From NCBI RefSeq assembly GCF_002285635.2, contig NZ_CP023049.2, positions 1,612,001 through 1,676,000 of the forward strand: a stretch of 64,000 nt of DNA. Direction: 5' to 3'. The notes beneath the pieces were generated by a model. The model searched no databases. It was not told where the DNA came from and was given only the letters and a program-made list of their open reading frames with translations. This DNA comes from Chryseobacterium piperi (GTDB lineage: Bacteria > Bacteroidota > Bacteroidia > Flavobacteriales > Weeksellaceae). Below are positions 17,464 to 26,172 of the stretch, piece after piece (position 1 is the stretch's first letter; the number at the start of each line of letters is the position of its first letter). Made by a program: the position numbers and the translations under genes.

Positions 17464-17500
17464 AACAAAAAAATGAAGAATAATTTCTATCCTTCATTTT
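17464..17500 (-). terminator. dnaA terminator
   Basis: AAAATGAAG (17470-17478) pairs with CTTCATTTT (17492-17500). Read on the minus strand the stem is followed by a T-rich run. It lies between dnaA and the phosphatase gene. Confidence 0.6.
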
Positions 17501-17522
17501 CTTTATTTCAAATTAAATTATT

Positions 17523-18977
17523 TTAGTGCTTAATTCTTTCCGTAAGTTCTTTTACGTATTTTTTCACTTCTTTATCAATCTTTGAAACATCTTTTATCGT
17601 TTCGCAGGCATACATTACGGTGGAGTGATCTTTACCTCCCATTTCTTCACCAATTTTAGTAAATGTAGCATTGGTAAATTCTTTAGCGAAATACATAGCC
17701 AATTGTCTTGGAAGTGCAATCTCTCTTTTTCTTGTTTTAGAAAGAAGCTGCTCTCTTTTAATTCCAAAATAATCACACACTACTTCCTGAATGAAAGGAA
17801 TATTGATAATTTTTTTCTGGTTAGCGGCAATCTTATTGATCGTGTCTTTTAATAATTCAAGACTTAAATCAGATTTGTAAATTGTTGAATATGCTATTAC
17901 TGAATTGATTACACCAATCAATTCTCTCACATTGGTTTTAGCTTCTGCAGCTAAGAAATCCAACATATCTTCTGTAAGAACAATTCCGTCTCTACTTAAT
18001 TTATCGACGATAATTTTCTTACGGGTTTCCAGATCCGGAGATTTTATTTCTGCAGAAAGCCCCCATTTAAAACGGGAAACAATTCTGTCCTGAATATCCA
18101 TAATATCAACTGGAGCCTTATCAGAAGTTAGGATAATCTGTTTTCCATTCTGATGTAAGTAATCAAAAATATGGAAGAAACTATCCTGGGTAGCTGATTT
18201 CCCGGAAAGAAACTGAATATCATCAATAATTAATACATCTACCATCTGGTAGAAATTCGCAAACTCAGTTTGCTTGTGTGCTTTTGCTGCTGATATAAAC
18301 TGCTGTATAAATTTTTCAGAAGACAAATAAAGAACTACTTTATCCGGAAACTGACTTTTTACCTCCAGTCCTACCGCTTGTCCCAAGTGCGTTTTACCAA
18401 CTCCGTATCCACCATATAAAAATAATGGATTGAAAGCTGTTGCTCCAGGTCTTTTGGCAATAGATCTGGCTACTGTAGCAGCGAATTTATTACTTTCTCC
18501 TTCTACGTAATTGTCGAAGGAAAAATCAGACTTAAGATTAGAATCTATATTTACTTTTTTAATTCCGGGAACCACAAAAGGGTTTACAATATTTGATGAA
18601 AAGCCTTGTGGCATGGTTTCCTGAATTTTTGGAGTAGGAACACTTTTTCCTTTCATATTCATGGTAACAGGTTTTTCCAGGCCGTTAGGCTTATTTTCCA
18701 TTACCGAATACCATAATTTTACTCCTTTTCCTATATTTTTCTTCAGGGCAGCAGAAAGTAGAGATAAGTAGTTATCTTCAATATACTCTTTGTAAAAATC
18801 ACTCGGTACCATCAATGTAAGATTGTTGTCAACCAAAGAAATTGGCTGTACTTTATCAAACAACAAGTCGAAAGATTTTTCAAGTTTTTTTAAGTCAGAA
18901 TTATCTTCAGCTGCGTTGAGATTATCACGCATAAACTGAAGGCACTTCTGCCATATCATCATTAAATTTTCATCCAT
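17523..18977 (-). CDS. dnaA: Chromosomal replication initiator DnaA
   Basis: AAA+ initiator that melts oriC and loads the replicative helicase. Domain I is N-terminal (IWQKCLQFMRDN), domain III carries Walker A (GGYGVGKTHLGQ, near residue 190), Walker B (VLIIDDIQFLSGK) and the arginine-bearing ISRF segment (as IVSRFKWG), and domain IV holds the DnaA-box-binding signature (FTKIGEEMGGKDHSTVMYACETI). At 484 residues it is full length. I looked on both sides for TTATCCACA-like boxes and saw none, so the origin is probably not next to this gene. Confidence 0.98.
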   Translation of the reverse strand: MDENLMMIWQKCLQFMRDNLNAAEDNSDLKKLEKSFDLLFDKVQPISLVDNNLTLMVPSDFYKEYIEDNYLSLLSAALKKNIGKGVKLWYSVMENKPNGLEKPVTMNMKGKSVPTPKIQETMPQGFSSNIVNPFVVPGIKKVNIDSNLKSDFSFDNYVEGESNKFAATVARSIAKRPGATAFNPLFLYGGYGVGKTHLGQAVGLEVKSQFPDKVVLYLSSEKFIQQFISAAKAHKQTEFANFYQMVDVLIIDDIQFLSGKSATQDSFFHIFDYLHQNGKQIILTSDKAPVDIMDIQDRIVSRFKWGLSAEIKSPDLETRKKIIVDKLSRDGIVLTEDMLDFLAAEAKTNVRELIGVINSVIAYSTIYKSDLSLELLKDTINKIAANQKKIINIPFIQEVVCDYFGIKREQLLSKTRKREIALPRQLAMYFAKEFTNATFTKIGEEMGGKDHSTVMYACETIKDVSKIDKEVKKYVKELTERIKH

Positions 18978-19083
18978 ATTTATGCCCTGATTAATTCTTA
19001 GTTAGTACTGTTTTTAGAAGGAAGACAAAGGTCTAATTTTTTATTTTTAAAAAAAAATATTGCGGGTATTGATTATTTAAAAA

Positions 19084-19091
19084 TATATTTG
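19084..19091 (+). promoter_or_regulatory. Thioesterase promoter -7 box
   Basis: TATATTTG. It ends one base before the first possible start (19093), so that start cannot be on the mRNA; the ATG at 19114 is favoured. Confidence 0.65.
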
Positions 19092-19113
19092 TATGTATAA
19101 TTTAAGACTAAAA

Positions 19114-19530
19114 ATGATACATACAACACATTCAATACGAGTACGTTACGCTGAAACAGACCCTATGAAATATGTATACTACGGCAACTACGCTGAGTAT
19201 TTTGAAATCGGAAGAGTTGAGCTTTTTCGCACCATAGGGATCTCGTATGATGAAATTGAAAACCAGGGAATTTGGCTTCCTGTTTCAGAATATAAAATTA
19301 AGTATTTAAAACCAGCTTTGTATGATCAAAATTTAGAAATCCATACGTATGTCAAAAAAATTCCGGGAGTGCGAATAGAATTTGAATATGAAATTTACAA
19401 TGAAGAAGGCACCAAAATTACAGAAGCCTCTACCACCCTGTTCTTTTTAGACTCTAAAACCAATAAAATCATTAAATGTCCCGATTATTTATTGAAATTA
19501 ATTGAAGAAAATTGGAAAACCGAACAGTAG
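19114..19530 (+). CDS. YbgC/FadM-type acyl-CoA thioesterase
   Basis: Hot-dog fold thioesterase of the 4-hydroxybenzoyl-CoA/YbgC type. The N-terminal RVRYAETDPMKYVYYGNYAEYFEIGR carries the catalytic Asp and the conserved Y-x-x-YF segment. 138 residues from the ATG at 19114; the open frame starts at 19093, but a -7 box at 19084-19091 puts transcription start after that. Divergent from dnaA. Substrate likely a short or medium acyl-CoA; not determinable here. Confidence 0.9.
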   Translation: MIHTTHSIRVRYAETDPMKYVYYGNYAEYFEIGRVELFRTIGISYDEIENQGIWLPVSEYKIKYLKPALYDQNLEIHTYVKKIPGVRIEFEYEIYNEEGTKITEASTTLFFLDSKTNKIIKCPDYLLKLIEENWKTEQ

Positions 19531-19638
19531 TTCGGTGAAAAATGCTAAAAATAAACAATAACAATACCGTTAAAGATAAAACATTTTGCTTCCTTTGCAT
19601 TCAATAAACCTTAGTTTCATACTTATTTTAACAGATAT

Positions 19639-20487
19639 ATGAAGATTGCATTTTTAGGGCCTCAGGCCAGCTTTACTCAGCTTGCGACCACCCAGCTATT
19701 TCCTAACGAGGATCTTTTTCCACAGGCTAATATTTTAGATTGTTTCAACGCTGTTGAAAATGGAATTGTTGATAAAGCCGTCGTACCTTTAGAAAATTCG
19801 ATAGAAGGCACTGTTTCAATGACATTGGATTATTTATATAAAACACCATCCATAAAAATTGAGGCTGAAGCAGTAATGCCTATTGCTCATCACCTGATGA
19901 TTCATCCTGATAATGATATTCAGGCTATTGAAAAGATTTACTCCCATCCCCAGGCATTAGCACAAAGCTTTCACTTTTTGGATTCGGAATATAAAAACAT
20001 CCAGAGACAGGATTTTTCATCTACTGCCGCCGCCGCTAAACATGTATCTGAAAATCCTGAGCGTAAAATTGCAGCTGTTGCCAATCAATTTGCCGCCAAC
20101 CTTTATGGACTTAAAATCATTAACCGGAATATTCAGGATTTTGAACAAAACCACACCCGATTTATCGTCATATCGAAAGAAAAAAACACCTACAAGAATG
20201 ATCGTCTTGAAGTTTTGGGTGAAAAATCCGGATTATTAATAACATTACCGGAAGATCATGCCGGAGGGCTACATCAGGTGTTATCTGTATTCGCATGGCG
20301 AAAAATGAACCTTAGTAAAATTGAATCAAGAACGTTAAAAACAGGACTTGGAAATTATTTTTTCTTTATCAATGTAGCAGGAGAATGGCATCCGGTCTTA
20401 TATGAAAATGCTATTCAGGAACTGGAATCTATCCACGCAACAGTCGATTTTCTAGGCACTTATAAAGAATTCCTCTTAGAAAGTTAA
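19639..20487 (+). CDS. pheA: Prephenate dehydratase
   Basis: Converts prephenate to phenylpyruvate in phenylalanine synthesis. Stand-alone dehydratase of 282 residues with no chorismate mutase part. The PDT domain shows AFLGPQASFTQLA at the start, VVPLENSIEGTV and the catalytic TRF motif (NHTRFIVIS). The C-terminal ACT domain has ESRTLKTGLGNYFFFI, a variant of the ESRP motif that mediates phenylalanine feedback. A terminator hairpin follows at 20559-20592. Confidence 0.96.
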   Translation: MKIAFLGPQASFTQLATTQLFPNEDLFPQANILDCFNAVENGIVDKAVVPLENSIEGTVSMTLDYLYKTPSIKIEAEAVMPIAHHLMIHPDNDIQAIEKIYSHPQALAQSFHFLDSEYKNIQRQDFSSTAAAAKHVSENPERKIAAVANQFAANLYGLKIINRNIQDFEQNHTRFIVISKEKNTYKNDRLEVLGEKSGLLITLPEDHAGGLHQVLSVFAWRKMNLSKIESRTLKTGLGNYFFFINVAGEWHPVLYENAIQELESIHATVDFLGTYKEFLLES

Positions 20488-20558
20488 GATAAGACTTCAA
20501 AAAATATGTCAACATGTCCACACGATTGATATGACATAATTACCATTATTCTCATTAC

Positions 20559-20592
20559 AAGCTGTCCTATTTTTTGGGCAGCTTAATTTTTT
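20559..20592 (+). terminator. pheA terminator
   Basis: AAGCTGTCC pairs with GGGCAGCTT (one G-T pair) and is followed by AATTTTTT. It lies in the 350-base gap between pheA and the C1q-like gene; apart from this hairpin the gap is AT-rich and I see no convincing -7 box or other element in it. Confidence 0.75.
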
Positions 20593-20837
20593 AACAAAAA
20601 ATTTATTCATCAACATGGGATTTAATCACAAATATTATTATCTTTATCCGAAATTATTTAGGTATAAATACTCATAGCACAAATACGTAATGTTGTTTTA
20701 AATATAATTCGTAAATTGTTAAAAAATTACGACCAACAATGGATTAAATTTAAATAATACATAACCAGAAGGCATGATTTTTGCTTTATAATTAAAAACT
20801 AACTAAGATCGACCATAATAACTTAAACTTTTAAAAC

Positions 20838-21557
20838 ATGAAAACTAAAATTTGCAGTTTAATTCTATCTTTTATTGCATTCCAGGCATTTTCACAAGTA
20901 GGAATCAATACCACAACACCACAAGCAACCCTCGATGTAAACGGGGATATGAAAGTTCGTCAACTTCCGATGACTACGAGTTTAACGGGTTTTGACGTCA
21001 TGATGTACAATATCACTACCGGCGAAGTTCAGCAGGCAGACCCTGTACTAGTAGCTAGTGCCGGAGGAGGAAGTGGTGCTACAAACACCACCGTGTATGC
21101 AGCTAAGAAAACAGCAGGAATCAACCTGTTAAGTTTAGGATTATTCCCTTCAGGGTTTAGAGCCGTTAATTTCCTAGCAGCAGAAAGAACTATTGGAAGT
21201 GCAGCCTTATTTTCCGATACGGACAATACCTATGTGATTCCATCTGCAGGTGTGTATGCTATAGGATTTACATTCCGATACGGTACAGGATTACAGGCTT
21301 CAATATTAGCCAACTCTCCTGGGGTAGGAATTGTTAGAACCAGAGCAGGTGTCGCTACAACAATAGACAGCCGTGCTTTTAGTGGAGCTAACTTAATACT
21401 ACTAAGTTTAACAATTTCAGAATCCAGCATCAGCTCACTGTATAGCTTACAGGCAGGGGATAAAATCTCTTTCGGGCTGGTAGGATCATCTGCTCTTGAT
21501 GTAGGATTACTAGGATCAAGTGTCGCTTCATTCTATATTTATAAAGTATCTAACTAA
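20838..21557 (+). CDS. Secreted protein with C1q/TNF-like C-terminal domain
   Basis: 239 residues. The signal peptide (MKTKICSLILSFIAFQAFSQ) runs into VGINTTTPQATLDVNGDMKVR, a segment found at the N-terminus of many secreted Flavobacteriia proteins and resembling phage-tail-fibre motifs. A Gly/Ser linker (ASAGGGSGATN) precedes a beta-rich domain with SDTDNTYVIPSAGVYAIGFTFRYG and a closing ASFYIYKVSN, as in C1q-like jelly rolls. Probably a surface or extracellular trimeric protein; partner unknown. Confidence 0.75.
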   Translation: MKTKICSLILSFIAFQAFSQVGINTTTPQATLDVNGDMKVRQLPMTTSLTGFDVMMYNITTGEVQQADPVLVASAGGGSGATNTTVYAAKKTAGINLLSLGLFPSGFRAVNFLAAERTIGSAALFSDTDNTYVIPSAGVYAIGFTFRYGTGLQASILANSPGVGIVRTRAGVATTIDSRAFSGANLILLSLTISESSISSLYSLQAGDKISFGLVGSSALDVGLLGSSVASFYIYKVSN

Positions 21558-21586
21558 GACTTTTACAATTTAATCACTATACACCA

Positions 21587-21618
21587 TTAATCCATCATGC
21601 TCAAGTATGATGGATTAA
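21587..21618. terminator. Perfect 12-bp hairpin after the C1q-like gene
   Basis: TTAATCCATCAT and ATGATGGATTAA flank an 8-base loop. The T run after it is weak (TTGTATA), so termination efficiency is uncertain, but position (30 bases past the stop) fits a terminator. Confidence 0.65.
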
Positions 21619-21650
21619 TTGTATATAACTAGGTATTCCAAACATTTAAT

Positions 21651-21658
21651 TATATTTG
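21651..21658 (+). promoter_or_regulatory. DUF2339 gene -7 box
   Basis: TATATTTG, 17 bases before the ATG at 21676. It rules out the longer TTG start at 21619, which would lie upstream of transcription. Confidence 0.65.
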
Positions 21659-21675
21659 ATAAAACAAATGTAGGC

Positions 21676-23907
21676 ATGGAAAATTCCCTCTTTATTCTAT
21701 TAATTATAGTGATTGTATTTATTTACAATCATTTAAATAATAAAATACGGAAACTCGAAAACAAAATTTCTGATCTGCAAAGAGGTACACCAAAGGGAAA
21801 TGTAATATCTGAAATAAAAAAAGAACAAAGCGATACAAGGGAAATATTAAGCACCCCACAGACACAATCAGATACCCAATCTATTTCTCAAAACCAAAGA
21901 CTGTCTGAAGAAAACATTCCTGTCAGCCAAAAAGATTGGTTCAATCCCATCGTTACTTTTTTCAAGCAAAACATTTTAGCTATTATTGGCATATTCACGC
22001 TTGTTCTTGGGATTGGCTATTTTGTAAAGTATGCTATTGATAAAAACTGGATTGGAGAACTTGCCAGAGTGGGAATTGGGTTTTCCATAGGAGCAGCAAT
22101 ACTTATTATCGGCCATTTCCTAAGGAAAAATTATACGATCTTCTCATCAATCATTTTGGGTGGAGGTGTTGCTATTTTATATTTTACTACTACGATAGCG
22201 TTCAGAGAATATCATTTATTTTCTCTGAATACAGCATTTACCATTACCTGTCTGATTACGCTTCGGTCTATTGTCCTTTCCTACTATTATAAAAGTGAAG
22301 TACTCATCATCTTTTCATTAGTAGGTGGCTTTTTAGCTCCTTTAATGATCAGTAACGGAACAAGTAATTATGTATTTTTATTTACCTATTTATCGGTGTT
22401 AAATATCGGCATGCTTATCATTGTTTTCTTAAAGCACTGGAAAAGCGTCGGCTGGGTCTCATTCATTTTTACTTCCTTATATTTATTATACTGGACCGTT
22501 GAAAAGACCGAACTCCTGAGTATCTATTTTTATCTTTTCAATTATATTATTTTCTATTTATTTGCCCTACAAGATTATATCAGAAAAAACACACCCTCTA
22601 CTGCTGATATCTTATTATTGATCCTTATCAATTCCTTTAATACATTAGGACTGGTTTACCTATTCAATACATTAGGTTATGAGCCAGTTAACTTATTCCC
22701 TATTATCTTTGCAGTGATCAACGGGTGTTTACTTTTCAGAGAGTACCGAACTAAGAACTTTGGAATTCATTATTCTGTTTTTGCAGGTATTACGATAAGT
22801 CTTATTACAATTGCGGTTGCTTTACAGTTTAAAACTCATCTCATTACCAGCATATGGGCTATAGAAGCCACCCTTCTTCTTTTTATCTGGAAGAAGACAA
22901 AAATCAATATATTCAGGACATGCTTTTATATATTATTTCCATTGGTCATCATAGCTCAGTTGGTAACATGGTCACAATATTTCACCTCCAAACAGCTCAC
23001 GGTAATTTTTAATCCATTATTCTTAACAAGTACAGTCACCATTATAACAACTCTATTTAATTTAGTATTATTCAGACAAGTTCCAGAATCCGATAACCAG
23101 CGGAACGTTTTTTTTGAAAGCTTATTCAAAATATTCAGTTATGCAATTATTTACTTCGCTCTGTTGTTTGAAATGGCCTATCAGCTTTCAGGAAAACCTT
23201 TTGTTATAACTCTTAATTTTGCATTATTACTTAGTATATATTATAGTTTCATCCTGCTATTGTTAAGTAAAAAAATGGAAATGAGCGAACAATTCAAAAC
23301 CGGGTTTGCTTATATTGTGTTATTACTTATTGCAGCTCATGTTTCCGTATACGCTTCAGAACTCATATCCTCGATTATATCGAAAGAGGTTCCAAAAACA
23401 ATTTACGGCGTATATCTATTATATTTAATTCCTTTTATATATCTATGCTGGAGACTTTTACCACAACTTCATTTCTTTACAACAAAACTATCATATTGGA
23501 TGGTTTCCTGTACTATAATTATGGTCATCAGCTACGAACTTTATCATGGGTACATGCTAGGAAATGTCGAAAATATTTCAAATTTCTATCCTTCACAAAA
23601 ACACTTTAGTATTTTATATTTACCCATCATATGGGCCGTTCTTGCTAGTGCTTTTATTTATATGGGCTTGAAAAAAGATCTTAATGAGCTTAGCAAGATA
23701 GGATTTACCCTCATTGCTGTTATGATTGTAAAGCTATACGCATATGATGTCTGGAAAATGGATAATATTTCCAGGATCATTGCATTTATTCTATTAGGAG
23801 TTATTTTATTATTAAGCTCCTTCATGTTTCAAAGATTAAAAAACATCATTAGAAATCTGGTTGAAAAAAAAGAAGAGAACATTGAACATGAAAATTTAAA
23901 ATCCTAA
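21676..23907 (+). CDS. DUF2339 multi-spanning membrane protein
   Basis: About 743 residues from the ATG at 21676. After one N-terminal helix (SLFILLIIVIVFIYNHL) comes a short coiled coil (KIRKLENKISDLQ) and a polar linker, then roughly 20 or more hydrophobic segments. The first, IGIFTLVLGIGYFVKYAIDKNWIG followed by RVGIGFSIGAAILIIGHFLRK, is the hallmark of the DUF2339 family. Function unknown; size and topology suggest an envelope protein rather than a classical transporter. Confidence 0.88.
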   Translation: MENSLFILLIIVIVFIYNHLNNKIRKLENKISDLQRGTPKGNVISEIKKEQSDTREILSTPQTQSDTQSISQNQRLSEENIPVSQKDWFNPIVTFFKQNILAIIGIFTLVLGIGYFVKYAIDKNWIGELARVGIGFSIGAAILIIGHFLRKNYTIFSSIILGGGVAILYFTTTIAFREYHLFSLNTAFTITCLITLRSIVLSYYYKSEVLIIFSLVGGFLAPLMISNGTSNYVFLFTYLSVLNIGMLIIVFLKHWKSVGWVSFIFTSLYLLYWTVEKTELLSIYFYLFNYIIFYLFALQDYIRKNTPSTADILLLILINSFNTLGLVYLFNTLGYEPVNLFPIIFAVINGCLLFREYRTKNFGIHYSVFAGITISLITIAVALQFKTHLITSIWAIEATLLLFIWKKTKINIFRTCFYILFPLVIIAQLVTWSQYFTSKQLTVIFNPLFLTSTVTIITTLFNLVLFRQVPESDNQRNVFFESLFKIFSYAIIYFALLFEMAYQLSGKPFVITLNFALLLSIYYSFILLLLSKKMEMSEQFKTGFAYIVLLLIAAHVSVYASELISSIISKEVPKTIYGVYLLYLIPFIYLCWRLLPQLHFFTTKLSYWMVSCTIIMVISYELYHGYMLGNVENISNFYPSQKHFSILYLPIIWAVLASAFIYMGLKKDLNELSKIGFTLIAVMIVKLYAYDVWKMDNISRIIAFILLGVILLLSSFMFQRLKNIIRNLVEKKEENIEHENLKS

Positions 23908-24010
23908 CAAAACGTTTTATTTATATAAAATTTTCAAATTATCATAATTTTTCATTCATATTTTATAAAAAACAATTATATTTAACAAGTTTTTAATAGT
24001 TACTTATTCA

Positions 24011-24454
24011 ATGATTATGAAAAAAATATTCTACTCTTTTTTATTATTTTCTTCTGTTTGTATATTCGGTCAGAAGAATCCTGCTGTTAAATTTGCAGTA
24101 GCTAATGATATTGTCGGTACAATAGATATGTTTAAGGACAAATCAGATTTCATTCAAAGTATGCACGTTTATAAAACTCCTGCTACCCTTCCACAGAATC
24201 TTAAGAAGTTCAGCAATATTGCAGAAAACGGATTCGCAGAATTCAAGCTAAAAAAAGGTTATGAAAATTTAGACCGAATCACTTTATCAGAGCTTAACAA
24301 ACAGAATAATCTACCTCAGGACAATCCGGTAATTATTGAAGGCTATGAATTCGCTAATACAGACACTCTTGTTTTTGGAGACATTCTAGCAAAAACAGAA
24401 GTAAAAGATTACAATGGAAAAAAATCATTGTTTATCAGCACTACTCAGAAATAG
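24011..24454 (+). CDS. Small exported protein of unknown function
   Basis: 147 residues with a signal peptide (MKKIFYSFLLFSSVCIFGQ, from the second Met at 24017). The mature part has no cysteines and no motif I recognise; it shows alternating short strands and charged loops (FAEFKLKKGYENLDRITL). It is convergent with rarA and shares a terminator with it. Confidence 0.75.
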   Translation: MIMKKIFYSFLLFSSVCIFGQKNPAVKFAVANDIVGTIDMFKDKSDFIQSMHVYKTPATLPQNLKKFSNIAENGFAEFKLKKGYENLDRITLSELNKQNNLPQDNPVIIEGYEFANTDTLVFGDILAKTEVKDYNGKKSLFISTTQK

Positions 24455-24477
24455 ATTTCAACATTATATTTAAATAA

Positions 24478-24507
24478 AAAAGGATATTCAAATTGAGTAT
24501 CCTTTTA
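24478..24507. terminator. Bidirectional terminator between exported protein gene and rarA
   Basis: AAGGATATTC pairs with GAGTATCCTT (one wobble) with A-rich and T-rich flanks on either side. Confidence 0.75.
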
Positions 24508-24517
24508 ATTTTAATAT

Positions 24518-25795
24518 CTAATATTTATTATTCCACTTTTTCTTAAGCTCTTCATAAATCTTTTTCTCGGTTGCATTATTTCCCGGCTCATATAGCTTTA
24601 CATCTTTAATCTCTTCGGGAAGAAAATCCTGATTCACAAAGCTGCCTTCATAAGAATGTGCATACTTATACTCTTTGCCATAATTCAGATCTTTCATCAG
24701 TTTGGTAGGAGCATTTCTAAGATGTAACGGAACAGGCAGATTTCCCGTTTGTTTCACTAATGCTAAAGCATCATTAATAGCCATATAAGCAGAATTACTT
24801 TTGGGTGACACCGCAAGATACACAGCTGCTTCACTTAAAATAATCCTTGCTTCCGGATTACCAATGACATTAACCGCCTGAAAACAATTATTAGCAACAA
24901 CCAGTGCATTAGGATTGGCAAGGCCAATATCCTCAGCAGCCAGAATAAGCATCCTTCTGGCAATAAATTTAATATCCTCTCCACCGGCAATCATCCTTGC
25001 CAGCCAATATACAGCTCCATTAGGATCACTCCCCCGCATTGACTTTATAAATGCCGAAATAATATCATAATGTTGTTCTCCGTTTTTATCATATAGTGCC
25101 ATGGTCTCCTGAAGAATCGCAAGAACATCTTCATTGGACACTTCTTTCAGATCGGAATTTTTATACTGGTTTAGAACCAGCTCAACCGAATTAATTAGCT
25201 TTCGGGCATCACCTCCGGAATATTGGATCAGCGCTTCTTTTTCTATAAATTTAAAATCCGTATTCTCATCATCATTGTATCTCTTTGACGCTATATCCAC
25301 AAGTTCTTCCAGCTTTTCATAACTCAACGCTTTCAATATATACACCTGGCTTCTGGAAAGCAAAGCTGAAACGACTTCAAAACTGGGATTTTCTGTGGTT
25401 GCACCAATCAGCACAATCCACCCTTTTTCTACTGCATGCAACAACGAATCCTGCTGAGACTTATTAAAACGATGAATCTCGTCAATAAACAAGATCGGTG
25501 ACTTCCCTGAAAATAAATTTTGTTTTTTAGCTTCGTCAATAACATCTCTAACGTCTTTAACGCCAGAAGAAACAGCAGATAGCTTATAAAATTTTCTTCC
25601 GGATTTTTCAGAAATTATTTCCGCTAGGGTTGTTTTCCCCGTTCCGGGTGGTCCCCAAAAAATCAAAGAATTCAGGGCGTCATTTTCAATCATCTTTCTT
25701 ATGGTTCCTTTTTCACCGGTAAGATGTTCCTGCCCAAGTACTTCATCCAGAGTTTTGGGTCTTAATTTTTCAGCTAATGGAATATTTTGATTCAA
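24518..25795 (-). CDS. rarA: Replication-associated recombination protein RarA (MgsA)
   Basis: AAA+ ATPase of the clamp-loader clade acting at stalled replication forks. Walker A is WGPPGTGKTTLAE near residues 46-58, Walker B is ILFIDEIHRFNKSQQD, and sensor 1 is GATTENPSFEV. The C-terminal tetramerisation region has MRGSDPNGAVYWLARMI and AAEDIGLANPNAL. 425 residues, full length. A -7 box (25852-25859 minus) precedes it. Confidence 0.97.
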   Translation of the reverse strand: MNQNIPLAEKLRPKTLDEVLGQEHLTGEKGTIRKMIENDALNSLIFWGPPGTGKTTLAEIISEKSGRKFYKLSAVSSGVKDVRDVIDEAKKQNLFSGKSPILFIDEIHRFNKSQQDSLLHAVEKGWIVLIGATTENPSFEVVSALLSRSQVYILKALSYEKLEELVDIASKRYNDDENTDFKFIEKEALIQYSGGDARKLINSVELVLNQYKNSDLKEVSNEDVLAILQETMALYDKNGEQHYDIISAFIKSMRGSDPNGAVYWLARMIAGGEDIKFIARRMLILAAEDIGLANPNALVVANNCFQAVNVIGNPEARIILSEAAVYLAVSPKSNSAYMAINDALALVKQTGNLPVPLHLRNAPTKLMKDLNYGKEYKYAHSYEGSFVNQDFLPEEIKDVKLYEPGNNATEKKIYEELKKKWNNKY

Positions 25796-25851
25796 GATAT
25801 TTTACAATTTTTGTTGAACAGCCTCAGGTTTATCGATCCTTAAACTTATAA

Positions 25852-25859
25852 CAAATTTA
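25852..25859 (-). promoter_or_regulatory. rarA -7 box
   Basis: TAAATTTG on the minus strand, 56 bases before the rarA start. It faces the yidD promoter in the same short divergent gap. Confidence 0.45.
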
Positions 25860-25882
25860 AACTAATTTTCATTTTTTTACCC

Positions 25883-25890
25883 TATTTTTG
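25883..25890 (+). promoter_or_regulatory. yidD -7 box
   Basis: TATTTTTG ends seven bases before the TTG start of yidD, implying a leaderless or nearly leaderless transcript. Confidence 0.5.
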
Positions 25891-25897
25891 CATTGTT

Positions 25898-26170
25898 TTG
25901 AAACTTACAATCCATAAAATCATAACATTTCCTTTGGTAATTTTAATCAAATTCTACCAATGGTTTATTTCGCCCTTACTTCCGAAAAACTGCCGTTATG
26001 AACCCACCTGTTCACATTATATGGTGGAGGCTTTGCAGACACATGGCATTTTTAAGGGTTTATGGCTAGGGATTAGAAGGATTTTAAAATGTCACCCATG
26101 GGGAGGAAGTGGATACGATCCAGTTCCCCCTAAAATTAAAAATTCAATACATAAACTATCAAAAAAATAG
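25898..26170 (+). CDS. yidD: Membrane protein insertion efficiency factor YidD
   Basis: 90-residue membrane-associated protein that aids YidC-dependent insertion. The family core is complete: [28 protein letters not shown], then [24 protein letters not shown]. The start is TTG at 25898; there is no in-frame ATG before the conserved core. lgt begins two bases after its stop, so the two are co-transcribed. Confidence 0.96.
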   Translation: MKLTIHKIITFPLVILIKFYQWFISPLLPKNCRYEPTCSHYMVEALQTHGIFKGLWLGIRRILKCHPWGGSGYDPVPPKIKNSIHKLSKK

Positions 26171-26172
26171 AA

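Noticed and set aside
17433..19113. oriC next to dnaA
   Set aside because: I found no TTATCCACA-like boxes or AT-rich unwinding cluster with box arrays on either side of dnaA.
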